A DNA stretch of 64,000 nucleotides. It comes from Candidatus Competibacter phosphatis (GTDB lineage Bacteria; Pseudomonadota; Gammaproteobacteria; Competibacterales; Competibacteraceae). Below are positions 52,124 to 61,333 of the stretch, piece by piece. How positions within the stretch are numbered: the first letter of the stretch is position 1; each line of letters starts with the position of its first letter. The notes below the pieces were generated by a model, which did no database searches, had not been told where the DNA came from, and saw only the letters and a program-made list of their open reading frames with translations. The translations under genes were made by a program, and so were the position numbers. The stretch is taken from NCBI RefSeq assembly GCF_012939995.1, contig NZ_SPMZ01000019.1, positions 62,001-126,000 of the forward strand, in the 5' to 3' direction.

Positions 52124-53424
52124 ATGTCGTGCTTGAGGCTGGGTGGGTTGTTGCTGGCCCTATTGTTAGTTGGATGGTTTGCGCCAAGCAGCTTCGCACA
52201 AGGAACGCCGACCGCGCCGGACGACGGGTGGCTGACCCGTACCGCGAGCGGTGAGCCGCGTGTGCATCTATATTTTTTCTGGACACGGACCTGCCCCCAC
52301 TGCCGGCGGGCACGACCCTTCATCGAGTCGTTGCCGGGTCAATATCCCTGGCTGGAGCTGCACAGTCACGACCTGTCGCGGGACATGGCCGCGGGGTTGC
52401 GGTACGCCCGAATGGCCGAGGCATTGGGCGAGTCGGCTCGCGCCGTGCCGGCTTTGCTGTTCTGCGGCCGGATGATAACCGGCTTCGACAGTCCCGATAG
52501 CACCGGCCATGCCCTGCGCCAACAACTGGAAGAGTGTCACCGTCGTTACGCGCAATCCATGACGGCTTCCGCGCCCACGACGATCACCCCGCCCGCCGCC
52601 GAACCACCGGTGTTGACCCTGCCGCTGCTCGGCGCGCTGGATCCCTCGGCGCTTTCCCTGCCGGCGTTGACCGTGGTGCTGGCCGGATTGGATGCGTTCA
52701 ATCCCTGTGCGTTCTTCGTGTTGCTGTTTCTGCTCAGCCTGCTGGTGCATGCCCGCGACCGGAGGCGGATGCTGCTGATCGGCGGAGTATTCGTGTTCTT
52801 TTCGGGCGCGATCTATTTCGTGTTCATGACCGCTTGGCTCAACGTCTTTTTTGTGGCTGGGCGAATTGCGGTTTATCACCGTGCTGGCCGGGTTGTTGGC
52901 GGTGTCGATGGGTGGAGTGAACGTCAAGGATTTTTTTTGCTTTTCGGCAAGGGCCGTCGCTGAGCATTGCCGATGAAGCCAAGCCGAAGCTGTTCAAGCG
53001 CATGCGAGCGCTGGTGGGTGGGGAGAAATTGCCGTCGTTGTTGATGGGCACGATCGCGCTGGCCATCGTCGCCAACAGTTACGAACTGCTGTGTACCGCC
53101 GGTTTTCCGATGGTCTATACCCGCGCACTGACCCTGAATCAGTTGTCCACTGGGGCATATTACGGCTACCTGGCACTCTACAATCTGATTTACGTACTAC
53201 CGTTGCTGGCGATCGTGCTGGTATTCACCTGGACGCTGGGTTCGCGCAAGTTACGGGAAGGGGAAGCGCGGGTCTTGAAGCTGCTGTCGGGCATCATGAT
53301 GATGGGGTTGGGATTGCTGTTGCTGGTTTATCCCGAGGGATTGAGCGACGCATTGACTTCGTTGCTGGTGATCGCCGCCGCGCTGGCGTTGACCGGTGTG
53401 GTGTCGGTGGTGAAGAAAGGTTGA
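52124..53424 (+). CDS. Thioredoxin-domain/DsbD-like membrane protein (two frameshifts)
   Basis: 432 residues after removing one base from T6 (52847-52852) and T8 (52931-52938). It has a signal peptide, a periplasmic thioredoxin-like domain with CPHC (WTRTCPHCRRA), a Pro/Ala linker, then a polytopic membrane domain. The membrane part includes LDAFNPCAFFVLLFLLSLLV and SYELLCTAGFPMVYTRAL, with one conserved Cys in each half (NPCAF, LLCTAG), as in DsbD/CcdA transporters. It probably moves reducing power across the membrane to the linked thioredoxin. It follows pdxH after 8 bp. Confidence 0.8.
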
Positions 53425-53552
53425 GGGCACGTTTCCACCGTGTGCGCTTGTGTATCGGTCAACAGGCATTTAACCGCGCTTCCAGTGGGTCGGAACTTGT
53501 GCTTGGTCCGTATGACCGGATCTGTCGTGACCATATTTCGCGCATCCAAGGG

Positions 53553-53580
53553 TTGCGCGATCAGGCGCAATCGGTATAAT
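53553..53580 (+). promoter_or_regulatory. Sigma70-type promoter
   Basis: TTGCGC (53553-53558), a 16-bp spacer, then a perfect TATAAT (53575-53580). No protein gene follows on this strand before 56443, so it probably drives a short RNA. Confidence 0.55.
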
Positions 53581-53586
53581 GCGACC

Positions 53587-53650
53587 ATCGCCAAGGTCGT
53601 GCCAATATTAGAATTAATGGCGATTTCCCCGTTATGGGGCCTTTTGTTGT
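53587..53650 (+). ncRNA. Candidate small RNA
   Basis: Starting about 7 bp after TATAAT. A perfect 7-bp stem ATCGCCA (53587-53593)/TGGCGAT (53618-53624) is followed by CCCC/GGGG (53627-53639) with a T-rich tail (CCTTTTGTTG), giving a compact transcript of about 64 nt with a weak terminator. I recognise no known RNA family. The terminator stem is short, so a longer transcript to 53871 is equally possible. Confidence 0.35.
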
Positions 53651-53743
53651 CAGGGTTGCGGTGATTGGTGGAATCCAAAGAAAACGTTAAAAAAATGACC
53701 GGGCAAAGTGCTTGACCAAAAATCATCAAAGGAGGATTGCGCG

Positions 53744-53764
53744 ATGGTTCGGGGCGTTCGATGA
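53744..53764 (+). CDS. Possible 6-codon peptide with a strong ribosome site
   Basis: AAAGGAGG (53728-53735) lies 8 bp before ATG GTT CGG GGC GTT CGA TGA, encoding MVRGVR. If the transcript from 53575 extends this far, this could be a regulatory short frame or simply chance. Nothing downstream on this strand obviously uses it before the terminator. Confidence 0.2.
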   Translation: MVRGVR

Positions 53765-53838
53765 GCCTACCTGACATCGCCGATTCTAGGATTCCAGTTT
53801 AGAGCAAGCACTCTAAGATCCTCATGGCGACACGATGA

Positions 53839-53871
53839 CCGATCCCCCGTTGGATCGGTTTTCTTCATTTT
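53839..53871 (+). terminator. Rho-independent terminator
   Basis: CCGATCC (53839-53845) pairs with GGATCGG (53852-53858), loop CCCGTT, followed by TTTTCTTCATTTT. It would end any transcript from the 53575 promoter. Apart from these elements 53425-54032 holds no gene I can support. Confidence 0.75.
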
Positions 53872-54032
53872 GGGCATCGCATCCGTGCCCTGCCCATGAT
53901 GTGGTGAAGGTGGATCTGTAGGGCGGGTAAGGGTTCGCGGACGATGGCGCTTTCGCCAGGTGAAAAACTTCTTGGGCCAATGGCTACAACTGTGTCTTTC
54001 GCTTGAATTATGGTGGGATGTGGCCTTCCCGA

Positions 54033-54296
54033 TCAGGCTGTCAGCATCAGTTGTTCAGCCAAATAGCGTTCACACCCCTTCAATGTCGACAGCTTTGGAT
54101 AGTCGAAGTCGAAGATGGTCACATTCATTTCCTTTTCCAGGCTCATCATCAGCCGAAGGAAGTCAATCGAGTCCAATTCGAGCTGGTCGTGAAAGCTGAT
54201 GTCAGGGTTGATTGCCTGGGTATCGGCGTTCGGGATGACATCGGCAAGGATGCGAAGGATCGCTTCGCGAATTTGTTCTTTGTTCATGGTGCTCAT
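54033..54296 (-). CDS. Acyl carrier protein-like protein
   Basis: 87 residues starting MSTMNKEQIREAILRILADV after GAGAGG; longer frames to 54404 lack support. The phosphopantetheine site is DSIDFL in QLELDSIDFLRLMMSLEKE (DSI instead of DSL). It lies downstream of an acetate-CoA ligase gene on the same strand, with 200 bp between, not in a fatty-acid cluster. A role as a dedicated carrier for that ligase or for another pathway is possible but unproven. Confidence 0.85.
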   Translation of the reverse strand: MSTMNKEQIREAILRILADVIPNADTQAINPDISFHDQLELDSIDFLRLMMSLEKEMNVTIFDFDYPKLSTLKGCERYLAEQLMLTA

Positions 54297-54495
54297 GGAT
54301 TTTTCCTCTCGCGCGGGGTAAGGCGCGCTCAAACCCTGTAGGTCATTGTATGACGATATGCTGCAGTGCAGCACGAGTGTCTCATCGATCATTTGAAAAA
54401 GCAAGCCAGTTTCGGTGGCCAGCGATCAACTGCTCTTGGTTAAATGCTGCAATAATCTTACCAGCAATGATTAGAATAAACCTACTAAACTGATC

Positions 54496-56256
54496 TCAGG
54501 ATTCGTTCCCATCGTTGTTTTCCAGCGTCGAAAGATCGCCGGGTGGTAACCCCAGTTCTTGGGCGCGCAGCAGCCGACGCATGATCTTGCCGCTACGGGT
54601 TTTGGGCAGATCGCTCATGAATTCCAGTTCGCGCGGCGCCACCGCCGGTCCCAGCCGGTTACGCGCAAAACCGAGCAGTTCTCGGCGCAGTGCGTCGTCC
54701 GGCGCATGGTCGGGCTTGAGCGCCACGAAAACCTTGACGATTTGGCCGGCGTAATCGTCCGGCTTGCCGATCATGCCGGCCTCGGCCACCGCCGGGTGCT
54801 CCAGCAGCACGTTTTCCACCTCGAACGGCCCAATCAGGTGCCCGGAAGTCTTGATCACGTCGCCGGAACGACCCAGGAACCAGAAGTAGCCGTCGGCGTC
54901 CCGGGTGGCCAAATCACCACTGAGGTACCAGTCGGCGGCGAAGCATTGCCGGTAACGCGCCTCGTCTTCCAGGTAGCCGCGGAACATGGAAGGCCAGCCT
55001 GTCCGCAGGGCCAGCTCACCCTCTTCGCCGGATTCGAGTAGATCCACGCCCCCATCCGACCGCCGCCGGACGATGGCGGCCTCGACGCCCGGCAGCGGCT
55101 GGCCCATGGAGCCGGGTCGGATATCTCGGTCGCGGGTGTTGGCGATCATGATTGCCCCGGTTTCGGTTTGCCACCAGGTGTCGTGGAACGGCTGACCCAA
55201 GGTTTCCAGGCCCCAGATCACGCCTTCGGGGTTCAGCGGCTCGCCGACGCTGGCCATGAACCGCAACGCGCTCAGATCGTGTCCGTGCGCGGCGTCGGCG
55301 CCGACCTTCATCAGCATGCGGATCGCGGTCGGGGCGGTATACCAGACGTTGACCCGTTCCCTTGCGAGAATGGCGTACCAGCGGCGAGCATCGAATTCAG
55401 CCTCGTCGACCACCAGAGTTACACCGTTGGTCAGCGGGGCGATGATGCCGTAGGACACTCCGGTGACCCAGCCAGGGTCTGCGGTGCACCAAAAGACGTC
55501 ACCAGGCCGCAGGTCCAGCACCCAACGGCCGGTCAGGCGGTGGGCCGCCACGGCGTCGTGGACGTGCACCGCGCCCTTGGGGGCACCGGTGGTGCCGCTG
55601 GTGAAATGCAGCAGTGCCCAGTCTTCCGGTAGAGTGGTGGGCGGTGCGCGTCGATCCGATTCGGCCTCCATGAGAGTGTGAAAGGAACGAACGTTGGAAT
55701 CGTCGTCGCCATCGGCCAGCAATACGTGCTCCAGATCCGGCAGTTGTTCGCGCTGCGGTAGGATCTTGCGCTGGTAAAGCAGCGAGGTGGTTACCAGTAG
55801 CCGTGCTCGGCTCTTGGCCACCCGCACCCGCACCGGCTCCGGGCCAAAGGCGGAAAACAAGGGGCAGAACACCGCGCCGACCTTCAGGGTTCCCAGCGCG
55901 GTCACATACAGCTCGGGGATGCGGCCGGCCAGTGTGCACACCCGATCGCCCTTGCCGATGCCGAGCCGTTCCAGCAGGTTGGCGAAGCGATTGCTCAAGT
56001 GGGCCAGATCGGCGTAGGTGTATTCTCGGCGCTCGCCGTTTTTGCCCAGCCAGCGCAGCGCCACGGTTTTACCCAGGCCAGCTTCGACCTGGCGGTCCAC
56101 CGCCTCGTAGGCGATATTCAAACCGCCATTGGGCAATCCAGCCAATTCGGCGCGGGCGTTCTCCCAGGAGAAGCCGGCTCGCATCACTGTCTCATCGATC
56201 AAGTTCGGCGCCGGTTCGTCAGGCGCCGGTTTTTTGCATATCGGTGTCCAACTCAT
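54496..56256 (-). CDS. AMP-forming acetate/acyl-CoA synthetase
   Basis: 586 residues, ANL superfamily. The P-loop-like motif is [15 protein letters not shown], the A4/A5 motifs include [13 protein letters not shown], the hinge is [25 protein letters not shown], and the C-terminal catalytic Lys is in [15 protein letters not shown]. It activates acetate or a short acid to acyl-AMP and acyl-CoA, with size and pattern close to AcsA-type enzymes. The [11 protein letters not shown] Lys is the site that Pat-type acetyltransferases modify, and such a gene lies divergently 186 bp away. Confidence 0.9.
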   Translation of the reverse strand: MSWTPICKKPAPDEPAPNLIDETVMRAGFSWENARAELAGLPNGGLNIAYEAVDRQVEAGLGKTVALRWLGKNGERREYTYADLAHLSNRFANLLERLGIGKGDRVCTLAGRIPELYVTALGTLKVGAVFCPLFSAFGPEPVRVRVAKSRARLLVTTSLLYQRKILPQREQLPDLEHVLLADGDDDSNVRSFHTLMEAESDRRAPPTTLPEDWALLHFTSGTTGAPKGAVHVHDAVAAHRLTGRWVLDLRPGDVFWCTADPGWVTGVSYGIIAPLTNGVTLVVDEAEFDARRWYAILARERVNVWYTAPTAIRMLMKVGADAAHGHDLSALRFMASVGEPLNPEGVIWGLETLGQPFHDTWWQTETGAIMIANTRDRDIRPGSMGQPLPGVEAAIVRRRSDGGVDLLESGEEGELALRTGWPSMFRGYLEDEARYRQCFAADWYLSGDLATRDADGYFWFLGRSGDVIKTSGHLIGPFEVENVLLEHPAVAEAGMIGKPDDYAGQIVKVFVALKPDHAPDDALRRELLGFARNRLGPAVAPRELEFMSDLPKTRSGKIMRRLLRAQELGLPPGDLSTLENNDGNES

Positions 56257-56442
56257 GCCGAGTGTCTCCAGGGGTTATGGGCTTCGGGTCGCTTCGATTG
56301 TAGGAAAAATCCACGGTGCTGGCATGGCCATCGGGTCCGCGATAAGGTTCAGACTGGTGGGAATCGCGTTACCATATTCGCATTCCCCTTCGACCCACTG
56401 GTCCCGCCGTCAGCGGTGACGACCATCGCAAGAGACCCATTC

Positions 56443-59139
56443 ATGACCATTCGCAATCTTGAATACCTGTTCAAGCCCCGCTCCATCGCCATCGTCGGGC
56501 GAGGCAAACGGGCGGGTGGTTTCGATGCCACCGTGGAGTTCAATCTGATCGAGGGTGGGTTCAAGGGGCCGGTGATGCCGGTCAATCCGGACCAGCAGGC
56601 TGTTTCCGGCGTGCTGGCCTACAAGAATATCGATAGCCTGCCGCTGGTGCCCGAGCTGGCCATTTTGACCACGCCGGTCGAAGAAGCCCCGGAGCTAATC
56701 GGCCAGTTGGGCGCGCGCGGCACCAAGGCGGTGCTGCTGCTCAGCCGGGAAGTGTTGCAGGATCATCGCGGCGCCAAGGCGGCGTTGCTCGGCCCGGAAA
56801 TCTCCCGCAGGTATACGGATGAAGGCGAGAGTCTGAAGCAAAGGATATTGGCCGCCGCCAAGCCGTATCTGCTCCGCGTCATGGGTCCGGATCATCTGGG
56901 TTATGCGGTACCCTCGGCGGACCTCAATGCCAGCTTGAGCGCCAGCCGACCATTGTTGGGCCACATCGCCTTGCTCTGCCAGTCCGCCGCGGTGATGCGC
57001 AGCCTCCTCGATTGGGCGACCAGCCACGAGATTGGTTTCTCGCATGTGATCTCGGTGGGCATGCGCTGGGATGTGGATTTCGGCGATTTGCTGGATTACT
57101 TGCTGCGGGACTCGCACACCCGCGCCATCCTGATGTACATGGAAAATACCCGCAACCGCCGCAAGTTCGTCTCGGCCGCGCGCGCCGCCGCTCGGGTCAA
57201 GCCGGTCATTGTGCTCAAGCCGCGCGATTTTCGGGCCGGGTCGGTCGAGGATGCCGTGTACGACGCCGTGTTCCAGCGGGCCGGCATTTTGCGGGTGGAC
57301 AATATCGAGCAGTTGTTTGCCGCCGCCGAAACCCTCGCCACCGCCAAACCGGTGTTCAGCAACCGGCTCATGATCCTTAGCAACAGCTATAGTCTGGCTT
57401 TGCTGACCAGCGATGCCTTGCATCGTTATGGTGGCCAGTTGACTCGGATCAGCGAAGAGACCCGTGCGCAGGTGGCGCGAGCCTGCCGCCCGGACTATCC
57501 GATCGAAAACCCGGTCGATCTGGGCGATATGGCCGGTGCCGAGGAATATGGCAAGGCGCTGGATTTATTGCTGAAGGAACCGGGCACCGACGGGATACTG
57601 GTGCTGCATGCACCCTCCTCGATGGATCGCTCGATGGAGAGCGCGAGAACTTTGGTCGAGCGGGCTGGTGGCCGGCGATTGATCATGACCTGCTGGATCG
57701 GTGAGTCGTCGGTGCAATCGGCGCGGGAGATGTTCAAGTCCGCGCACATTCCCACCTATCAGGCACCCGGCGAAGCGGTGGAAGCTTTCATGCGCCTGGC
57801 TCAGCACCGGCGCAATCAGGAACTGTTGATGGAGACCCCCCCCTCGATCCCGGAGGAGTTTACGCCCGATACCGAGACCGCCCGCCGCGTCATCCAGATT
57901 GCCTTGATCGCCGGTCGGCGCCGCTTGAACGCTTACGAAACCAGCCAGATCCTGAGCGCTTATGAAATCCCGGTGGCACCGCTGCATTTTGCTTCCACGC
58001 CGGAAGCGGCTAGTGAAATGGCCCTGGAGCTGAAGGTTCCCGTCGCGCTCAAGATCCTCTCGCCCGACATCGCCAGTAAATCCGAGGTGGGTGGCGTGGC
58101 CTTTGGCCTGAGCAATCCGTTGCAGGTATTGGTCGCCGCCAGCGACATGTTAGCGCGGGTACGCGAACTCGCGCCCGAAGCGGTGATTGACGGGTTTGCG
58201 GTGCAAGCGATGCAATCCCGGCACGGTGCCTATGAGTTGATGGTCGGTGTACGTACCGGTCGCCGCTTCGGGCCGGTCATCATCTTCGGTCACGGCGGCA
58301 CCGAAGCCGAAGTGATCGACGATATGGCCTATGCCTTGCCGCCGTTGAACATGCAACTGGCACGCGATCTGATGTCGCGGACCCGCTTGTACCGCCAGCT
58401 TCGCGATAACCGCGGCCGGCCGGTCGATCTGGATGAAATCGCCCTGACTCTGATCAAGGTTTCCCAGATGGTGGTCGATCTGGCCGAGGTGGTGGAGATG
58501 GACATCAACCCGCTCTGGATCAATAACAGCGGCTTGTTGGCGCTGGACGCCAATGTATCGATCGAGACGGTCGATCCAACGACCGTCAGCCAGCGGCTGG
58601 CGATCCTGCCCTACCCGAAAGAGCTGGAAAAACTTTTCGTGCTGCCCGATGGCCGCCGATTCCTGATGCGGCCGATCTTGCCCGAAGACGAACCGCAGAT
58701 TATCGATCTGGTGCGGCGCATGCCGGCCGAGGACGTGCGGATGCGCTTCTTCCAGCCCATTCGCGAACTGTCGCACGACATGGCCGCCCGCCTGACCCAG
58801 CTCGATTACAACCGGGAGATGGCGATCGCCATGACATCGCCCGATGGCGTGCCGGGTAAAACCACGATCTGGGGCGTGGTGCGCTGCAACGCCGACCCGA
58901 ACATGGAGAAGGCCGAATATTCGATTCTGGTGGATCGGGCCATGACTGGAATCGGGCTGGGGCCGATGCTGATGCGCTACATCATCGAGTACGCCAGGAA
59001 GCTCGGTATCAAGGAGTTGTATGGGGAGGTGTTGCGGGAGAACGAGGCGATGCTCCGGCTCAATCGGGCGCTCAATTTCAAGATCCAAGCCACGTTCGAC
59101 GATCCTGGGGTATTGCATGTGTCCTTGCCGCTGAACTGA
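56443..59139 (+). CDS. Pat/PatZ-type protein lysine acetyltransferase (GNAT fused to ADP-forming acyl-CoA synthetase-like domain)
   Basis: 898 residues from the ATG at 56443 (MTIRNLEYLFKPRSIAIVGRG); the longer open frame runs through the acs 5' end and is rejected. Residues 1-700 resemble ADP-forming acyl-CoA synthetase (CoA-binding, ligase and ATP-grasp parts: ALKILSPDIASKSEVGGVAFGL, FGPVIIFGHGGTEAEV). The last 190 residues are a GNAT domain (RFLMRPILPEDEPQI; SILVDRAMTGIGLGPMLMRYII; acetyl-CoA site). Such proteins acetylate and switch off acetyl-CoA synthetase. Divergence from an acs-like gene fits that role. Confidence 0.9.
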   Translation: MTIRNLEYLFKPRSIAIVGRGKRAGGFDATVEFNLIEGGFKGPVMPVNPDQQAVSGVLAYKNIDSLPLVPELAILTTPVEEAPELIGQLGARGTKAVLLLSREVLQDHRGAKAALLGPEISRRYTDEGESLKQRILAAAKPYLLRVMGPDHLGYAVPSADLNASLSASRPLLGHIALLCQSAAVMRSLLDWATSHEIGFSHVISVGMRWDVDFGDLLDYLLRDSHTRAILMYMENTRNRRKFVSAARAAARVKPVIVLKPRDFRAGSVEDAVYDAVFQRAGILRVDNIEQLFAAAETLATAKPVFSNRLMILSNSYSLALLTSDALHRYGGQLTRISEETRAQVARACRPDYPIENPVDLGDMAGAEEYGKALDLLLKEPGTDGILVLHAPSSMDRSMESARTLVERAGGRRLIMTCWIGESSVQSAREMFKSAHIPTYQAPGEAVEAFMRLAQHRRNQELLMETPPSIPEEFTPDTETARRVIQIALIAGRRRLNAYETSQILSAYEIPVAPLHFASTPEAASEMALELKVPVALKILSPDIASKSEVGGVAFGLSNPLQVLVAASDMLARVRELAPEAVIDGFAVQAMQSRHGAYELMVGVRTGRRFGPVIIFGHGGTEAEVIDDMAYALPPLNMQLARDLMSRTRLYRQLRDNRGRPVDLDEIALTLIKVSQMVVDLAEVVEMDINPLWINNSGLLALDANVSIETVDPTTVSQRLAILPYPKELEKLFVLPDGRRFLMRPILPEDEPQIIDLVRRMPAEDVRMRFFQPIRELSHDMAARLTQLDYNREMAIAMTSPDGVPGKTTIWGVVRCNADPNMEKAEYSILVDRAMTGIGLGPMLMRYIIEYARKLGIKELYGEVLRENEAMLRLNRALNFKIQATFDDPGVLHVSLPLN

Positions 59140-59248
59140 GCGTTGAGCGTGCATCGTTCATACGGGTCATACGGACGGAAAACGGCTGTGTCTTGCCTAC
59201 TCCAAGTAATCAGATGCACTCACCGATGAGCTTAATAAGGAGGCGATC

Positions 59249-60001
59249 ATGCTTTTCCGGCAACTGTTCGAGCCAGTGTCCTGTACCTACACCTACCTAT
59301 TGGGTTGTCCGACCAGCGGCGAGTGTGCCCTGATCGATCCGGTGATCGAAACTGCGGAACGCGATCTGGCGGTGATTCGGGATCTTGGCTTGCGCCTGAG
59401 CTGCACCATCGAAACCCATGTCCATGCCGACCATCTGACCGGCGCGCTCAAACTCAAGCATCTGGCGGGTAGCCGGATCGCCTATCCGGCCATGGATGCG
59501 CTGCCTTGTGCCGATATCGGCCTGCGCGAGGGTGAGCCGCTGCGGATCGGTCAGCTCGCATTGCACCCGTTATTCACGCCGGGTCATACTGACACCCATC
59601 ATTGTTATATGACGGATGCCGGCGTTCACACCTTATTGTTCTCCGGCGATACCTTGCTGATCGACGGTTGCGGGCGTACCGATTTTCAGTCCGGCGATCC
59701 GGTGGCGTTGTATCGCAGCATCCACGACAAACTGTTCGTGTTGCCGGACGAGACATTGGTGTATCCGGGGCACGATTACGACGGACGGTTCGTGTCGTCC
59801 ATCGCCCAGGAAAAGGCGCGCAACTTACGGCTGGGCGGCGGCAAGAGTCTGGAGCAGTTCGTGGCGATCATGAATGGCCTCGACCTGCCCAATCCGAGAA
59901 AAATGGCGTTCGCGGTGCCCGGCAACCAACTCTGCGGTCAATGCCCGCCGAACGTACCGGACGAGTTGCGCTCGCCTTGCGAGTTTGGCGATCAGGGCTG
60001 A
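59249..60001 (+). CDS. Persulfide dioxygenase, ETHE1-like metallo-beta-lactamase fold
   Basis: 250 residues. The iron-binding motif is ETHVHADHLTGA, then FTPGHTDTHHCY, and the ETHE1 signature LFSGDTLLIDGCGRTDFQSGDP, with YPGHDYDGR near the end. This combination separates sulfur dioxygenases from glyoxalase II. It oxidises glutathione persulfide to sulfite and protects against sulfide. AAGGAGG precedes the ATG. mobA follows 19 bp after the stop. Confidence 0.92.
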   Translation: MLFRQLFEPVSCTYTYLLGCPTSGECALIDPVIETAERDLAVIRDLGLRLSCTIETHVHADHLTGALKLKHLAGSRIAYPAMDALPCADIGLREGEPLRIGQLALHPLFTPGHTDTHHCYMTDAGVHTLLFSGDTLLIDGCGRTDFQSGDPVALYRSIHDKLFVLPDETLVYPGHDYDGRFVSSIAQEKARNLRLGGGKSLEQFVAIMNGLDLPNPRKMAFAVPGNQLCGQCPPNVPDELRSPCEFGDQG

Positions 60002-60020
60002 TGCGGATCGATCCCGGCGC

Positions 60021-60623
60021 ATGGTCTTGAATCCACGAACCGGGGTGACCGGGGTCCTTCTGGCCGGCGGACGCGCCGAGCGCATGGGTGGCCGGGACAA
60101 GGGCCTGCTGCCACTGGCCGGCGAACCGTTGATCGCGCACGGTGTCCGCCGCTTGCGGCCGCAAGTCGCCGAGTTGCTGATCAGCGCCAACCGCAATCAC
60201 GACGTTTATCGAACTCATGGTTGCCGGGTGATCGGCGACGATCCGAGTCTGCGTTTCCGGGGACCATTGGCCGGGGTGCTGGCGGCGCTACGGGCGGCCG
60301 AAACACCCTATGTGTTGACCGCGCCCTGCGATTCTCCATGGCTACCGGCGGATTACGCACAACGGATGCTGGCGGCGCTGGAACGGGAACAGACCACGAT
60401 CAGCGTGGCGTATGGCGAAGGTTGTTGGCAGCCGGTGTTCGCGTTGTTGCCGGTGACGTTGCGGGACGATCTGGCCGCTTGGTTGGCGGTGGGCGAGGGT
60501 GGCGTGGGCCGCTGGCTGCGTCGGCATCGGCCGGCGCGGGCCGAGTTCGCCGACCGACCGATGCTATTTCGTAATGTGAATACGCCGGAGGAATTGGCTC
60601 TGCTGGAAGCGGCATGGAGGTGA
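60021..60623 (+). CDS. mobA: Molybdenum cofactor guanylyltransferase
   Basis: 200 residues starting MVLNPRTGVTGVLLAGGRAE; the nucleotidyltransferase signature LLAGGRAERMGGRDKGLLPL binds GTP, and TAPCDSPWLPADYA and VNTPEEL are the later MobA motifs. It forms MGD cofactor needed by enzymes such as respiratory nitrate reductase, consistent with the nar genes nearby. Convergent with narL. Confidence 0.94.
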   Translation: MVLNPRTGVTGVLLAGGRAERMGGRDKGLLPLAGEPLIAHGVRRLRPQVAELLISANRNHDVYRTHGCRVIGDDPSLRFRGPLAGVLAALRAAETPYVLTAPCDSPWLPADYAQRMLAALEREQTTISVAYGEGCWQPVFALLPVTLRDDLAAWLAVGEGGVGRWLRRHRPARAEFADRPMLFRNVNTPEELALLEAAWR

Positions 60624-60682
60624 CTGCCGGATGTCAGCGATGGGGGAATTTGCCCCAGCTTGTAGGTCTGAATCAGTCGCCG

Positions 60683-61333
60683 CTAAGCGTGAAATCCCTG
60701 TTTGACCGCCCAAACCGCCGCTTCGACCCGCGAAGCCAGATCGAGTTTGCGCAACAGGTGTTTGACATGAACTTTCACCGTGCCTTCGGTGATGTTCAGT
60801 TTGCGGGCAATCAGTTTGTTGCTGCAACCAGCGGCGATCAGCGACAAGATTTCCCGCTCCCGCTCGGTTAGCTTGACACTGTCGATGGGTCTGGGTTGGG
60901 TCTCGTGGCGCAGTGTGTCGGCCAGAATCGCCGCCACCCGCTCGCCCAGCGCGATACGGCCCTGCGCGGCGGCTTTCAGGCTGTGCAGAACCTCTTCCGG
61001 TTCCATGTCCTTGAGCAGATAGCCGTCGGCGCCCAGCCGCAGCGCCGCCACCACGTCTTCCTCGCTATCGGAAACGGTCAGGATGATCACCCGCGTGTCC
61101 AGGTCGGCGGCTTTGAGGGCTTTCAGGGCTTCCATGCCGCTCAGGCCGCGCATGTTCAGATCGAGCAGGATCAAATCCGGCCGTAAGCGATGCGCCAACT
61201 CCACGCCCTGTTGGCCGTCGCCGGCCTCGCCGACCAACCGCAGGGAGGGCTCCATGGCGATCAGTTGCAGAATGCCCTTGCGCATCAGCGGGTGGTCGTC
61301 GACGACCAGAATGGTTTGGACTTCGTCAAGCAT
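60683..61333 (-). CDS. narL: Nitrate/nitrite response regulator NarL
   Basis: 216 residues from the ATG at 61333 (MLDEVQTILVVDDHPLMRKG). The receiver domain has the acidic pair DD (11-12), phospho-acceptor D58 (LILLDLNMRG), a Thr in ILTVSD and Lys in LLKDME. The C-terminal LuxR-type helix-turn-helix is LTEREREILSLIAAGCSN ... ITEGTVKVHVKHLLRKL. The start overlaps the narX stop by 8 bp. It binds TACYYMT heptamers, one pair of which lies before narK. Confidence 0.95.
   Translation of the reverse strand: MLDEVQTILVVDDHPLMRKGILQLIAMEPSLRLVGEAGDGQQGVELAHRLRPDLILLDLNMRGLSGMEALKALKAADLDTRVIILTVSDSEEDVVAALRLGADGYLLKDMEPEEVLHSLKAAAQGRIALGERVAAILADTLRHETQPRPIDSVKLTEREREILSLIAAGCSNKLIARKLNITEGTVKVHVKHLLRKLDLASRVEAAVWAVKQGFHA

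Noticed and set aside
53440-53664. 74-codon plus-strand frame downstream of the DsbD-like gene
   Set aside because: It spans the TATAAT promoter and the RNA stem structure, lacks a ribosome site and resembles no protein.
55999-56442. N-terminal extension of the Pat-like protein
   Set aside because: It runs antisense through the acs 5' end; MTIRNLEYLFKPRSIAIVG at 56443 is a typical CoA-binding-domain start.
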